A stretch of 64,000 nt of DNA from Microbacterium sp. MYb45 (GCF_002979655.1 NZ_PCPG01000001.1:62001-126000); one strand, 5' to 3'. Counted from the stretch's first letter, positions 52,189 to 60,441 are shown. Notes: generated by a model not told the origin, from the sequence alone. Program-made: numbers and translations.

Positions 52189-52541
52189 GTCAGTTCTCGG
52201 CGCTTCTCGAGCGCTCCGTCGGTGAGCTCGCGGGTGGTCTTCGTGAAGTCGGCCCAGAGCTCGGCCATCGACCGGGCATGTGCGCGGCCCTGATCTGTCA
52301 GCGAGAAGTACTTCCGGCCGGGGCCGCCCTCACCCGGACGCCACTCGACCTCGACGAACCCGGACTCCTCCAGACGGCCGAGGAGGGGGTAGAGAGTGCC
52401 GCCCTTGACGGTGCCCAGTCCGGCTGCGGTCAGGTTCTGGGTGATCGCGTACCCGTAGTTCGGGCCATCGAGGAGGGTCCGCAGCACGCACACGCCCAGC
52501 ACGCTTCTCATCCACTCGCTCGGCCACTCTTCCGGACTCAT
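52185..52541 (-). CDS. PadR-family transcriptional regulator
   Basis: A 118-residue winged-HTH protein: VLRTLLDGPNYGYAITQNL, KGGTLYPLLGRLEESGFVEV and GRKYFSLTDQGRAH are the PadR hallmarks, with a C-terminal dimerisation helix. It has a complete leaderless-type promoter: TTGCCA, 17 bp, TACGAT, then 6 nt to the ATG. A perfect palindrome covers the -35 box, so autorepression is likely (inference). It is followed by the membrane gene through an ATGA overlap. Confidence 0.93.
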   Translation of the reverse strand: MSPEEWPSEWMRSVLGVCVLRTLLDGPNYGYAITQNLTAAGLGTVKGGTLYPLLGRLEESGFVEVEWRPGEGGPGRKYFSLTDQGRAHARSMAELWADFTKTTRELTDGALEKRRELT

Positions 52542-52547
52542 GACTAG

Positions 52548-52581
52548 ATCGTACGTCAGACTAGTTGCTGTGGCAACTAGT
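52548..52581 (-). promoter_or_regulatory. padR promoter with palindromic operator
   Basis: ACTAGTTGC-TGTG-GCAACTAGT (52560-52581) is a perfect inverted repeat with 9-bp arms. On the minus strand it contains TTGCCA (52571-52576); TACGAT (52548-52553) follows after 17 bp, and the ATG 6 nt later. Confidence 0.8.
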
Positions 52582-52665
52582 GATCGCTGATCTCACCCAC
52601 GCGGGGGAGGGCGCCGATACCTCCGGGCGATGGTCGGGTCGCGCGGAACGCGCCAGCCTGGGGGC

Positions 52666-53166
52666 ATGCTCTCATCGATAAGCACAAGCACAAGCACAAG
52701 CAGCACCGCCGAGACCCGGGCAGTCGGGTTCCTCCGTTCCCGCCGCATATCGGGCGGTATCGGCGCTCTCGCCTTGGCCGGCCTGGGCGTGGCGCATACG
52801 GCGACCAACGCCGTCGGCTTCGCGGCGGACGCGGACGCGTCCTGGCCGATGTTCTTGATCTTCGGCGTCGGAGTCAGCCTCGTGCTGTGGGCGGTCGCGG
52901 TCGTCGCCTGGCTCTTCTCGCGGCGCGGAGGCGGGCGCGTCGGGCGAGTGATCATCGCCGTGGTGGGTGCTCTCTGCTGTCTGATGGCGTTCAACGTGCT
53001 GCGCGTGCACCCCGAGATCGTCCTCTCGCCCGCCGGCCCAGGGCCGTGGACGCTCGTCGGAGGTCCGGCGCTGCTGCTCGCAGCGCTCCTGCCGTGGCGG
53101 AAGAAGGAGGCAACGGACGCAGGCTGCTTCTCCTCGACCCGGTCCGCGCACCACCCCCGCGGGTGA
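52666..53166 (+). CDS. Hypothetical four-TM membrane protein
   Basis: About 166 residues from ATG 52666 (an in-frame GTG 12 codons upstream is possible). The start is Ser/Thr-rich because of a hexanucleotide repeat (AAGCAC-type, four units near 52680). Then come about four TMs: IGALALAGLGVAHTATNAV, FLIFGVGVSLVLWAVAVVAW, IIAVVGALCCLMAFNVLRV and LVGGPALLLAALLPW. No known family. CAGCCT lies 6 nt before the ATG. It is divergent from padR and just upstream of the ABC-F gene. Confidence 0.7.
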   Translation: MLSSISTSTSTSSTAETRAVGFLRSRRISGGIGALALAGLGVAHTATNAVGFAADADASWPMFLIFGVGVSLVLWAVAVVAWLFSRRGGGRVGRVIIAVVGALCCLMAFNVLRVHPEIVLSPAGPGPWTLVGGPALLLAALLPWRKKEATDAGCFSSTRSAHHPRG

Positions 53167-53178
53167 CAGGATTGACGG

Positions 53179-54840
53179 ATGACCGCAACACTCGTGGCCC
53201 AAGGGCTGGCCGGCGGGTACGGCCACCGCACACTGTTCGACTCGCTCGACCTGACCGTCACGGCCGGCGACGTCGTCGGCCTCGTCGGAGCCAACGGGGC
53301 AGGAAAGTCGACCCTCCTGAAGCTGCTCGCCGGCGTCGATCAGCCGCAGGCCGGCACCATCAGGCTCGCTCCCGCGGATGCGTTCGTCGGCTGGCTTCCG
53401 CAGGAGCACGAGCGCCTCGTCGGAGAGAGCGTCGTCGACTACATCGCCCGCCGCACCGGATGCGCGGCGGCGACCAGGGACATGGATGCCGCAGCCGCAG
53501 CCCTGGGAGACCCCTCGCTCGCGGCTCCGGGCACAGACCCCGCCGACACCTACTCCACGGCGTTGGATCGGTGGCTGGCCAGCGGTGCCGCCGACCTCGA
53601 CGAACGCCTCCCCGCCGTGCTCGCCGACCTCGGACTCGACCTGGGTGATGAGCCCGCCGACACCATGATGACCTCGCTGTCGGGTGGGCAGGCCGCCCGT
53701 GTGGGCCTCGCCGCGCTGCTGCTCTCTCGCTTCGACATCGCGCTGCTCGACGAGCCGACCAATGACCTCGACCTCGACGGGATCGAGCGCCTGGAAGCCT
53801 TCGTCCGCGGTCTTCGGGGCGGTGTCGTGCTGGTCAGTCACGACCGCGAGTTCCTCGCCCGCTGCGTGACCAGAGTCCTGGAGCTCGACCTCGCCCAGGG
53901 GAGCAACAGAGTGTTCGGCGGTGGCTACGACTCGTACCTCGAGGAGCGGGCCACCGTGCGTCGACACCAGCGCGAGAAGTACGACGAGTTCGCCGATAAG
54001 AAGGCCGACCTCGTGTCCCGCGCCCGCACACAGCGGGAGTGGTCGAGCCAGGGTGTGCGCAACGCCATGAAGAAGGCGCCGGACAACGACAAGATCAAAC
54101 GCAAGGCGTCAGCCGAGTCCAGCGAGAAGCAGGCGCAGAAGGTGCGTCAGATGGAGAGCAGGATCGCCCGGCTCGAAGAGGTCGAGGAGCCGCGCAAGGA
54201 GTGGCAGCTGGAGTTCACGATCGGCTCGGCCCCGCGTTCCAGCTCCGTCGTGTCGACCCTGAGCTCGGCGGTGTTCCGGCAGGGATCCTTCCAACTCGGA
54301 CCCGTGTCACTGCAGGTGAACGCGGGGGAGCGCATCGGCATCACCGGTCCCAACGGTGCCGGAAAGTCGACGCTGCTCCGCGGGCTGCTGGGGCGGCAGC
54401 TTCCCGATGAGGGAACGGCGAGCCTCGGCGCGAGCGTGCAGATCGGCGAGATCGACCAGGCCCGTGCGCAGCTCGTCGGAACGCAACCGCTCGCGGCCGC
54501 GTTCGAAGAGCTCGTCCCGGAGATGGCATCGGGCGAGGTGCGCACGCTCCTGGCGAAGTTCGGGCTCAAGGCCGATCACGTGACGCGCGCGGTCGATGAA
54601 CTGTCGCCGGGGGAGCGCACGCGGGCAGGGCTCGCCCTGCTGCAGGCCCGCGGCATCAACCTGCTCGTGCTCGACGAGCCCACCAACCACCTCGACCTGC
54701 CCGCGATCGAGCAGCTGGAGCAGGCGCTCGAGTCGTACGAGGGAACCCTGCTGCTCGTCACGCACGACCGGCGGATGCTCGCCACGGTGCACACCGACCG
54801 GCACTGGCGGGTGGAGGCCGGGCAGGTCGCCGAAGCATGA
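53179..54840 (+). CDS. ABC-F family ATP-binding protein
   Basis: A 553-residue soluble tandem-ATPase of the ABC-F type; studied members act on the ribosome, some giving antibiotic protection. Domain 1: Walker [20 protein letters not shown], signature [12 protein letters not shown], Walker [16 protein letters not shown]. The inter-domain linker (about residues 250-330) is highly charged ([14 protein letters not shown]). Domain 2: [46 protein letters not shown]. No TMs. ATG preceded by CAGGAT at 6 nt. Its ATGA overlap with an acetyltransferase suggests a resistance or tolerance pair. Confidence 0.93.
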   Translation: MTATLVAQGLAGGYGHRTLFDSLDLTVTAGDVVGLVGANGAGKSTLLKLLAGVDQPQAGTIRLAPADAFVGWLPQEHERLVGESVVDYIARRTGCAAATRDMDAAAAALGDPSLAAPGTDPADTYSTALDRWLASGAADLDERLPAVLADLGLDLGDEPADTMMTSLSGGQAARVGLAALLLSRFDIALLDEPTNDLDLDGIERLEAFVRGLRGGVVLVSHDREFLARCVTRVLELDLAQGSNRVFGGGYDSYLEERATVRRHQREKYDEFADKKADLVSRARTQREWSSQGVRNAMKKAPDNDKIKRKASAESSEKQAQKVRQMESRIARLEEVEEPRKEWQLEFTIGSAPRSSSVVSTLSSAVFRQGSFQLGPVSLQVNAGERIGITGPNGAGKSTLLRGLLGRQLPDEGTASLGASVQIGEIDQARAQLVGTQPLAAAFEELVPEMASGEVRTLLAKFGLKADHVTRAVDELSPGERTRAGLALLQARGINLLVLDEPTNHLDLPAIEQLEQALESYEGTLLLVTHDRRMLATVHTDRHWRVEAGQVAEA

Positions 54841-55391
54841 CGGCCCTCGTCATCGACAGCGTCCCGCACGGCCGCCTGACCACGAATGACGTGGCGCGAC
54901 TGCGAGAGTTGTTCGACGCCGAGTACTCCGCAGAGTTCGGGGCCTGGGATCCGGATCAGCCCTACGGCTACGCGCCCCATGACCATCACCTGATCGCGCG
55001 CGCCGGCGATGAGATCGTGGGTCACGTCGGTTGGGCGCGACGGACGATCGGCGTCGGCGCGGCGGAGGTCATGGTCGCGGGAGTCGGTGGGGTGCTGATC
55101 TCCCCACGCGCACGTGGGCAGCGCGTCGGTGCTCGGCTCCTGATACACGCGGCCGCGTCGATGACGGATGCCGGCGGGATCGAGTTCGGCTACCTCGGCT
55201 GCCGCGAGGAGGTCGTCTCCTTCTATGAATCGTGCGGATGGCGCCGAATCTCGGCGGTCGAGCACTCTATCGATCGCACGGGTCAGCCCACCACGCAGCC
55301 CTCAGGGCCTCCCATCCTGACCCTCGCGCTCGGCCCGACACCACGCATGTGGCCCGCGGGCACGATCGAGCTTCGGGGGCGGGCCTGGTAG
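54837..55391 (+). CDS. GNAT acetyltransferase resembling AAC(2')
   Basis: A 184-residue GNAT protein. The acetyl-CoA loop is [21 protein letters not shown], followed by [22 protein letters not shown] and a Pro-rich end [12 protein letters not shown] that resembles the C-terminus of aminoglycoside 2'-N-acetyltransferases; the N-terminal [19 protein letters not shown] is similar in style. The natural substrate may instead be an unrelated amine. Translationally coupled to the ABC-F gene (ATGA). Confidence 0.85.
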   Translation: MTALVIDSVPHGRLTTNDVARLRELFDAEYSAEFGAWDPDQPYGYAPHDHHLIARAGDEIVGHVGWARRTIGVGAAEVMVAGVGGVLISPRARGQRVGARLLIHAAASMTDAGGIEFGYLGCREEVVSFYESCGWRRISAVEHSIDRTGQPTTQPSGPPILTLALGPTPRMWPAGTIELRGRAW

Positions 55392-55548
55392 TCGTCGGGC
55401 GAAGATGCTCCGGCAGTCCTCGTCTCGGTGGCCGCCGGGTCGGGATACGCTGGTGGACGGCGGCTCCGGTCGCGGTCCGGTCGCAGGCGTCCGCCGTGGA
55501 GGTTTCGCCTGAGTTCCTGACACCGACGGCACGAGGAGATTCACGCCG

Positions 55549-56124
55549 ATGACCGACACCCAGATCTTCGAGCCCGACGGCCGCGCGATCCCCTTCGTCG
55601 ATGAGGGCGACGGACCCGTCAAGCTCGTCCTGATCCAGGAGCGCGACCTCCCGGCCGACATCCTCGGTGTCGTCGCGCACTACCTCGCCGAAGAGGCGGG
55701 CTTCCACGTGCTGCGGATCGGTCACCGCGCCGAGGTCAAGGGCGAAGAGGTGTCGCTGGACGAGCGCGTCGAGGATGCGCTCGCCGTGATCGACCACGTC
55801 GGCCTCGGCGACACCTGGATCGGCGGACACGGATTCGGCGGCACCGTCGCACGTGCTTTCGCCGTCGCGCACGCGGACAGTGTCAACGGACTGGCGCTGC
55901 TCGGCGTCGAAGAACTCGACATCCCCCTCGCGCCGGTGATGCCCGTTCTGATCATTCAGGGGACGAAAGACAACGTCACGCCGTTCGCCAACGGTGAGCA
56001 GCTGCAGTCGACGGCACCCGAGCGTGCGAGCGTGAAGAGCATCGACGGGGGAGACCATCACTTCCCGATGACGCACCCGATCGAGACCGCGGTCGTGATC
56101 GAGGAGTACCTCGACTGGGACTGA
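55549..56124 (+). CDS. Alpha/beta hydrolase-fold protein lacking the nucleophile serine
   Basis: A 191-residue alpha/beta-hydrolase-like protein. The nucleophile elbow, normally GxSxG, reads GGHGFGGTVA (GGA CAC GGA TTC GGC), so Ser is replaced by Gly, while the Asp loop IIQGTKDNVTPF and the His loop GGDHHFPMTHP are kept. It may be a non-catalytic binding protein. The fold is trimmed, without a cap domain. ATG with GAGGAG about 10 nt upstream; TACGCT near 55443 is a likely -10 with a leader of about 95 nt. Convergent, with 4 nt between its stop and the LysR-like gene. Confidence 0.8.
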   Translation: MTDTQIFEPDGRAIPFVDEGDGPVKLVLIQERDLPADILGVVAHYLAEEAGFHVLRIGHRAEVKGEEVSLDERVEDALAVIDHVGLGDTWIGGHGFGGTVARAFAVAHADSVNGLALLGVEELDIPLAPVMPVLIIQGTKDNVTPFANGEQLQSTAPERASVKSIDGGDHHFPMTHPIETAVVIEEYLDWD

Positions 56125-56128
56125 GCCC

Positions 56129-56473
56129 CTAGCGGCCCTGCCGCTTCTTGTAAGGCTTCGGCTGACCCTTCACTGCGGGCGTTCGGCCCTTGCCCTTCGA
56201 GGCCTTCGCCTTGCCGCCGGCGGGTGCGGGGGCGTTCTTCACCGGCGCGGGCGCCGCGGCGACCTCCGCTTTCGCCTCGACCAGCAGGAGCTCGCCGACG
56301 TGCGTCAATCGAGTCTGCCCCTCGCGGTGGACGATCGGATGGCCGACCTCGGCCTCGAGCTTGTCGATCGACGTGTACAGCGAGGCCAACGGGATGCCGA
56401 GCTTCTCGGCCGCCCGCGGAAAGTGGAGTTCCTCCGCGAGGACGACGAAACGGCGGAGCAGAGAGATCTTCAC
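56129..56473 (-). CDS. LysR-type HTH-only protein with basic tail
   Basis: A 114-residue protein. Residues 1-65 are a LysR N-terminal winged HTH (LLRRFVVLAEELHFPRAAEKLGI, SIDKLEAEVGHPIVHR, TRLTHVGELLL), but the effector-binding domain of about 200 residues is absent. Instead there is an Ala/Pro/Lys-rich tail (KAKASKGKGRTPAVKG, PYKKRQGR), like a nucleoid-protein tail. The frame is intact, so this looks like a real short protein rather than a broken gene. GTG start with GAAGGG upstream. Confidence 0.85.
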   Translation of the reverse strand: MKISLLRRFVVLAEELHFPRAAEKLGIPLASLYTSIDKLEAEVGHPIVHREGQTRLTHVGELLLVEAKAEVAAAPAPVKNAPAPAGGKAKASKGKGRTPAVKGQPKPYKKRQGR

Positions 56474-56538
56474 GGGGGCCCTTCGACTGTTCGCACGGGA
56501 TTGCGAGCCACTCCAGGTTACGCGGTGGAAGCCTGCGG

Positions 56539-57195
56539 TCAGACGTCGCTGAAGTCGTTCGCGGGAGATTGGATCTGTGTGACCGTGTCCGTCTCCAACA
56601 GGAAGAGCACGTAGAGGATCCCGACGGATCCGGGGTGCGTCAGCGATTGCGTGTCCGGCACCTCCTGTCGGCCCAGGCCCAGTTCGGTGGCGGTCGCTGT
56701 GTCTTCTTCATCGACCAGTGCCCAGGCGCCTGCGTCGAGGAGGTCTGCCCTGCTCGACCCCACCTGGAGCCCTTCCTCCGTCATCACGGGGATCCCGTCG
56801 ACCTCGGCCGCGGTGACCGCGATCGACGCAGGGCTTGCGCCGGAGGTGTCGGTGAGCACCCGCAGGCCGTCCCAGACATAGGCCTGCATCTCGACGTCGT
56901 AGCCCTCCATCCCCTCGACCGCCTCGGGCTCCGGCAGTTCACCTGTCGCATCCTCGAGCAGCGTGAGAAGCGCGTCCGGATCCGCGAATTCGGCCGTCGC
57001 GGTGCCCCCTTCGTCCGTGAAGGAGACACCGTCGAGCGTGACGACGAGCTGCGGATCGACCTCGGGCTCCGCAGACGCTGATGTGGACGGCGTGGCTGCG
57101 GGTGACGCGGACGGGGCCGCCGTCGGGGAGCTGCATCCGAGGAGCAGCAGCGCAGAGGCGGTGAGGACCAGAGCAGGCGCGAGAAGGCGTGGCAT
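56539..57195 (-). CDS. Lipoprotein
   Basis: A 218-residue secreted lipoprotein: signal peptide MPRLLAPALVLTASALLLLG with lipobox LLLGC (Cys 21), then a Ser/Pro/Ala-rich linker (about 22-48) and an extracytoplasmic domain (VVTLDGVSFTDEGGTATAEF, GSVGILYVLFLLETDTVTQ) with no Cys. Function unknown. ATG 57195 puts the signal at the N-terminus and has TACGCT 7 nt upstream (57203-57208 on the complement). It lies downstream of the HesB-like gene across a terminator. Confidence 0.85.
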   Translation of the reverse strand: MPRLLAPALVLTASALLLLGCSSPTAAPSASPAATPSTSASAEPEVDPQLVVTLDGVSFTDEGGTATAEFADPDALLTLLEDATGELPEPEAVEGMEGYDVEMQAYVWDGLRVLTDTSGASPASIAVTAAEVDGIPVMTEEGLQVGSSRADLLDAGAWALVDEEDTATATELGLGRQEVPDTQSLTHPGSVGILYVLFLLETDTVTQIQSPANDFSDV

Positions 57196-57285
57196 GGTTC
57201 GGAGCGTAGCGTCCAGTTGCGAACCTTTCGTGCAAGGGCGTGTCGTCGAGATGGAATCGTGAGGACGGACGGTGCCGTGACACGA

Positions 57286-57318
57286 CGGATGCCGCGACCG
57301 AATCGGCCGCGGCATCCG
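57286..57318 (-). terminator. Terminator after the HesB-like gene
   Basis: Perfect 11-bp arms CGGATGCCGCG (57286-57296) / CGCGGCATCCG (57308-57318), 11-nt loop, 11 nt beyond the minus-strand stop. It shares the GGATGCCGC core with the fumC terminator. Confidence 0.75.
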
Positions 57319-57329
57319 GAATCCTTCGG

Positions 57330-57629
57330 TCAGGCGACCTGAGGGAGCACCGCGAACGACACGGAGCCCTCGTCGTCCACGCCCGCATCGAGGATCTTGT
57401 CGTCGAGCGCGGCGACGGCGGACTCATCGAGGAAGAGTCGGGTGCCGGAGACTTCGACGACCTGGTCCTGGGGCTCCGGATCTGCGGCGACGAGCACCGC
57501 GAGACGCGCGCCGCCCTCCGCGTTCTGAGGTTCGGACGAGTGGATGCGCAGTCCGGCATCCGGGGCGTCGGTCTGGCGACTGACGAGCGTCGTCACGATG
57601 GCGGAGGCGTTGTCGGTGAGGGTGAGCAC
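57330..57629 (-). CDS. HesB/IscA-like fold protein without cysteines
   Basis: A 99-residue protein similar in layout to HesB/IscA A-type Fe-S carriers: LTLTDNASAIVTTLVSRQ start, LRIHSSEPQNAEGGARLAVL core and FLDESAVAALDDKILD. None of the three cluster-binding Cys is present; the whole protein has no Cys, so it cannot be a standard Fe-S carrier. Relatives in actinobacteria carry the Fe-S label by similarity only. GTG start with AAGGAGAG 6 nt upstream. Confidence 0.8.
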   Translation of the reverse strand: MLTLTDNASAIVTTLVSRQTDAPDAGLRIHSSEPQNAEGGARLAVLVAADPEPQDQVVEVSGTRLFLDESAVAALDDKILDAGVDDEGSVSFAVLPQVA

Positions 57630-57736
57630 GAGACTCTCCTTCCGTTCGGGGCATGTCACGGTCGCAACATGTCCGGGCTACGATGCCGAACTCGGACGAT
57701 CACCTCAACCCCCTTGTGCCGATTCGGAGGAGGCTC

Positions 57737-58228
57737 TTATCCTCCTCGCAGGTTCTTCCGCAGGAACACCTGCTCCGTGCCGTCGCCGTCCGGCACGCGC
57801 TCGTGCTCGACGTAGCCGCACCTCTCATAGAGGCGGATGTTCGCCTCGCTCAGGCTGCCGGTGAAGAGCTCGGCGACCTGTGCGTTGGATGCGCGCTCCG
57901 CGTGATCGAGCAGCGTCCGCCCGACGCCCTCGCCCTGCATGTCGGGGGCGATCGCGATCCTCCCGATGAGGAGCATCCCGTCCTTCTCCACGAAGCGGAT
58001 CGCGCCCACGAGGCGCCCGTCGATGCGGGCCGTCAAGCCGGACTCCGCGCGCAGCTCCGCCTCGAGCTCGGTGAGGGTCTGCGTCAGGGGAGGCATGTCC
58101 ACGCTCCCGTAGATCGCGGCTTCCGAGACGAACGCCGCGCGCTGCACGGTGAGCACTTCACCGGCGTCCGCTTCGCTGATGTGCGAGATGACGATGTTCC
58201 GGTCCTTCTCGTCGTTCTGTTCTGTCAC
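57737..58228 (-). CDS. GNAT-family N-acetyltransferase
   Basis: A 163-residue acetyltransferase: ISHISEADAGEVLTVQRAAF start, LVGAIRFVEKDGMLLIGRIAIAPDMQGEGVGRTLLDHAE (the acetyl-CoA motif, in which DMQGEGVGR is the pyrophosphate loop) and FTGSLSEANIRLYERCGY. The substrate is unknown. GTG 58228 is chosen; AAGGAG is 12 nt upstream, and an earlier GTG nine codons before would place that site inside the gene. The end of the gene forms a GAGGAGG/CCTCCTC hairpin. It is divergent from dps. Confidence 0.88.
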   Translation of the reverse strand: MTEQNDEKDRNIVISHISEADAGEVLTVQRAAFVSEAAIYGSVDMPPLTQTLTELEAELRAESGLTARIDGRLVGAIRFVEKDGMLLIGRIAIAPDMQGEGVGRTLLDHAERASNAQVAELFTGSLSEANIRLYERCGYVEHERVPDGDGTEQVFLRKNLRGG

Positions 58229-58357
58229 GATGCGGGGCTTCTCCTTGTGTCTCACGTTCGGGTCCGGTCGCCACACTCGGGCTCCGGGCTTCCGGTGTCA
58301 ACCCCCTCGGGTCTGGGCCCAGGTCGCCGTTATCCTCACCGGCAGGAGGTCACAGAC

Positions 58358-58900
58358 ATGGCTGAAACGAAGACGAAGAAGACCGGCAGCTCGACGAAGG
58401 GCTCCGTGAAGACCACGCGTCAGCAGAATGCGGAGAAGGGCTTCACTGCCTCTCCCGCGCTCGCGAGCAACCTGCAACTCGTGCTCGTCGACCTGCTCGA
58501 ACTGGCGATCCAGGGGAAGCAGGCGCACTGGAACGTCGTGGGCCGCAACTTCCGCGACACCCATCGCCAGCTCGACGAGATCATCGACGATGCGCGCGCG
58601 TTCAGCGACACGATCGCGGAGCGGATGCGCGCCCTGCATGCGGTTCCGGACGGGCGCAGCGCCACCATCGCCAAGACCACGACTCTGCCCGCGTTCCCCG
58701 CGGGGGAGGTCTCGACCACCGAGACCATCGATCTGGTGACCGAACGACTGGAGGCGGCGGTCGGGACGATGCGCGACGTGCACGACGCCGTCGACGAGGA
58801 AGACCCGACGTCGGCGGATCTCCTGCACGCGGTCATCGAGCGACTCGAGCAGTTCGCCTGGATGGTCAGCGCCGAGAACCGCAGTCCCGCCGGTCGCTGA
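58358..58900 (+). CDS. dps: Dps-family DNA-binding ferritin
   Basis: Mini-ferritin that oxidises and stores iron and coats DNA under stress. 180 residues: Lys/Thr-rich N-terminal tail (about 1-25, likely DNA contact), then the ferroxidase helices LAIQGKQAHWNVVGRNFRD (His) and LDEIIDDARAFSDTIAERM (Asp/Glu), and a final helix HAVIERLEQFAWMVSAEN. ATG with AGGAGG 8 nt upstream; TATCCT (58331-58336) is a probable -10. It is divergent from the GNAT gene. Confidence 0.95.
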   Translation: MAETKTKKTGSSTKGSVKTTRQQNAEKGFTASPALASNLQLVLVDLLELAIQGKQAHWNVVGRNFRDTHRQLDEIIDDARAFSDTIAERMRALHAVPDGRSATIAKTTTLPAFPAGEVSTTETIDLVTERLEAAVGTMRDVHDAVDEEDPTSADLLHAVIERLEQFAWMVSAENRSPAGR

Positions 58901-58925
58901 CTTCGCCCTGCTCCTCGGGCCGTGA

Positions 58926-59453
58926 TCAGTCCGGTGCGGTTCCGGGGGAGCGGGGGCGGCCGCGCATGATACGCGGGAGGGCGGCCCACAGCGCGATCAC
59001 CAGCACGAGCGCCGATACCAGGGCTACGAGCCCGGCCGTGCGGTTGACCGTGAAGTCGACGATCAGCATCGTGACCCCGATCGTCAGCGCTCCGATCACG
59101 ATCAGATCGATCCTGACGATCCGGGAGGCGATCCGCACGAGCTCGGGTTTGCGGCGGTGTCCGAACAGAGCGCGGTGCATTCCCACGGGAGCCAGCGCCA
59201 GGATGGTCGCGATCGCGGCCAGGGCGACGAGGACGACGTAGAGGTCACGCTGGAATTCGTCCATCTCGGTGAACCTCGGCTGGAATGCCACGGCGAGGAG
59301 GAACCCGGTGAGGATCTGGGTCCCCGTCTGCATCACGCGGAGCTCCTGCAGGAGCTCTTCCCAGTTGCGGTCCGCGCGTTCGTTCGCAGTCTCGTCACGT
59401 CCGTCCCTGCGGTCATCGAGTTCGTGGTCGCTGCGCGGAGGATCCGATGTCAT
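58926..59453 (-). CDS. DUF6328 membrane protein
   Basis: A 175-residue protein: charged cytoplasmic start (SDHELDDRRDGRDETANERA), LLQELRVMQTGTQILTGFLLAVAFQPRF (first TM region with the RVxxTGxQxLxxFLL feature of the family) and three further TMs, ending PRIMRGRPR. This fits DUF6328; function unknown. ATG at 59453 with GACACT 6 nt upstream. A longer upstream frame is an antisense artefact. Convergent with dps and divergent from the small acidic protein. Confidence 0.85.
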   Translation of the reverse strand: MTSDPPRSDHELDDRRDGRDETANERADRNWEELLQELRVMQTGTQILTGFLLAVAFQPRFTEMDEFQRDLYVVLVALAAIATILALAPVGMHRALFGHRRKPELVRIASRIVRIDLIVIGALTIGVTMLIVDFTVNRTAGLVALVSALVLVIALWAALPRIMRGRPRSPGTAPD

Positions 59454-59522
59454 GATCACAGTGTCGTGCCGCCGCTCGCACGATGTCCAGGCTCTTGCAC
59501 CGACGGATCGAAAGAAGGCATC

Positions 59523-59729
59523 ATGACGCTCCCGCCCATCAGCGATTGGTGGTCCGAACTCTCGGAGGACGCACGCCGCTCTGTTCTCGACGGCGACTCT
59601 CCACACCTCGACGAAGACGTCCGGGAGGAGATCCGGGTGATCACCGGAGCGGTGGTGGGGATGGTGGAGAGCCTGACCGATGACGACCTCGACTACGCCC
59701 GCGCACACGCGGAGGAGCCGGCCGACTGA
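59523..59729 (+). CDS. Small acidic hypothetical protein
   Basis: A 68-residue soluble acidic protein (PPISDWWSELSEDARRS, HLDEDVREEIRVITG, SLTDDDLDYARAH), mostly helical, no Cys or TM. No recognised domain. ATG with GAAAGAAGG 5 nt upstream, which decides the start within a longer open frame. It lies between DUF6328 (divergent) and the acyltransferase (convergent). Confidence 0.7.
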   Translation: MTLPPISDWWSELSEDARRSVLDGDSPHLDEDVREEIRVITGAVVGMVESLTDDDLDYARAHAEEPAD

Positions 59730-59751
59730 TGCGAGCGGCAGCCGTGGTGAT

Positions 59752-60345
59752 TCACCCCAGGGCGTCGGGATCCGGAGTGGGCTGCTCCTCGCGAAGCCGC
59801 GGCTCGGTGCGTCGCTCGGGTCGTGCCCCGGCCTTGTCGGCGTAGAACGCGCGGATCCGATCCATGTCCGCGGCGACGTCTCCGGTCAGGTCGATGGTGG
59901 GGCCGAGACCCGTCGTCATCGTCGTGCGATCGACGAAGCCGAGTGTGACCGGCATCCCCGTCTCGCGTGCGATGCGGTAGAAGCCCGACTTCCAGTACTC
60001 GTTGCCGCCACGGGTCCCGTCCGGGGTGACCACGAGCCCGAAGACCGTTCCGGCGTGCACCTGCCCGACGACATCGTTCACCACACGCGCCGGGTCCGCG
60101 CGATCCACGGGGATGCCGCCGAGACCACGCATGAGCGGACCTCGCCAGCCGCGGAAGAGGCTCTTCTTCCCGAGCCAGTGCACGTCGATGCCGAGTCGCC
60201 AGGCGATCGCGAGCATGAGGACGAAGTCCCAGTTGCTGGTATGCGGGGCGCCGACGAGCACCGTCGGGCGTGTGGGGGCTGCCTCGCTCGTGAGCGTCCA
60301 TCTGCTGAACGCCCAGAACATGCGGGCGAGGAGTCGTTTGAGCAT
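59752..60345 (-). CDS. 1-acyl-glycerol-3-phosphate acyltransferase-like protein
   Basis: A 197-residue PlsC-family acyltransferase: catalytic HX4D in VGAPHTSNWDFVLML (about residues 34-40), LGKKSLFRGWRGPLMRGLGG and substrate motif TPDGTRGGNEYWKSGF (in place of the usual PEGTRS). It is a short form lacking an N-terminal TM, related to proteins that acylate unusual lipids; the substrate is unknown. ATG preceded by TACGGT at exactly 6 nt (60352-60357 on the complement). An acidic tail follows residue 175. Confidence 0.85.
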   Translation of the reverse strand: MLKRLLARMFWAFSRWTLTSEAAPTRPTVLVGAPHTSNWDFVLMLAIAWRLGIDVHWLGKKSLFRGWRGPLMRGLGGIPVDRADPARVVNDVVGQVHAGTVFGLVVTPDGTRGGNEYWKSGFYRIARETGMPVTLGFVDRTTMTTGLGPTIDLTGDVAADMDRIRAFYADKAGARPERRTEPRLREEQPTPDPDALG

Positions 60346-60441
60346 GGATCAACCGTAGGGGAGAACGGCTGTCGAGCCGCTGTCCGCACCCGGCGTGCGG
60401 CTTCGGCGCCACCGCCTCGGAGCAAGGCGTACGATCGAGGG

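Noticed and set aside
52678..52704. AAGCAC hexanucleotide repeat as a phase-variation switch
   Set aside because: The unit is six bases, so changes in copy number keep the reading frame; it only alters a Ser/Thr stretch.
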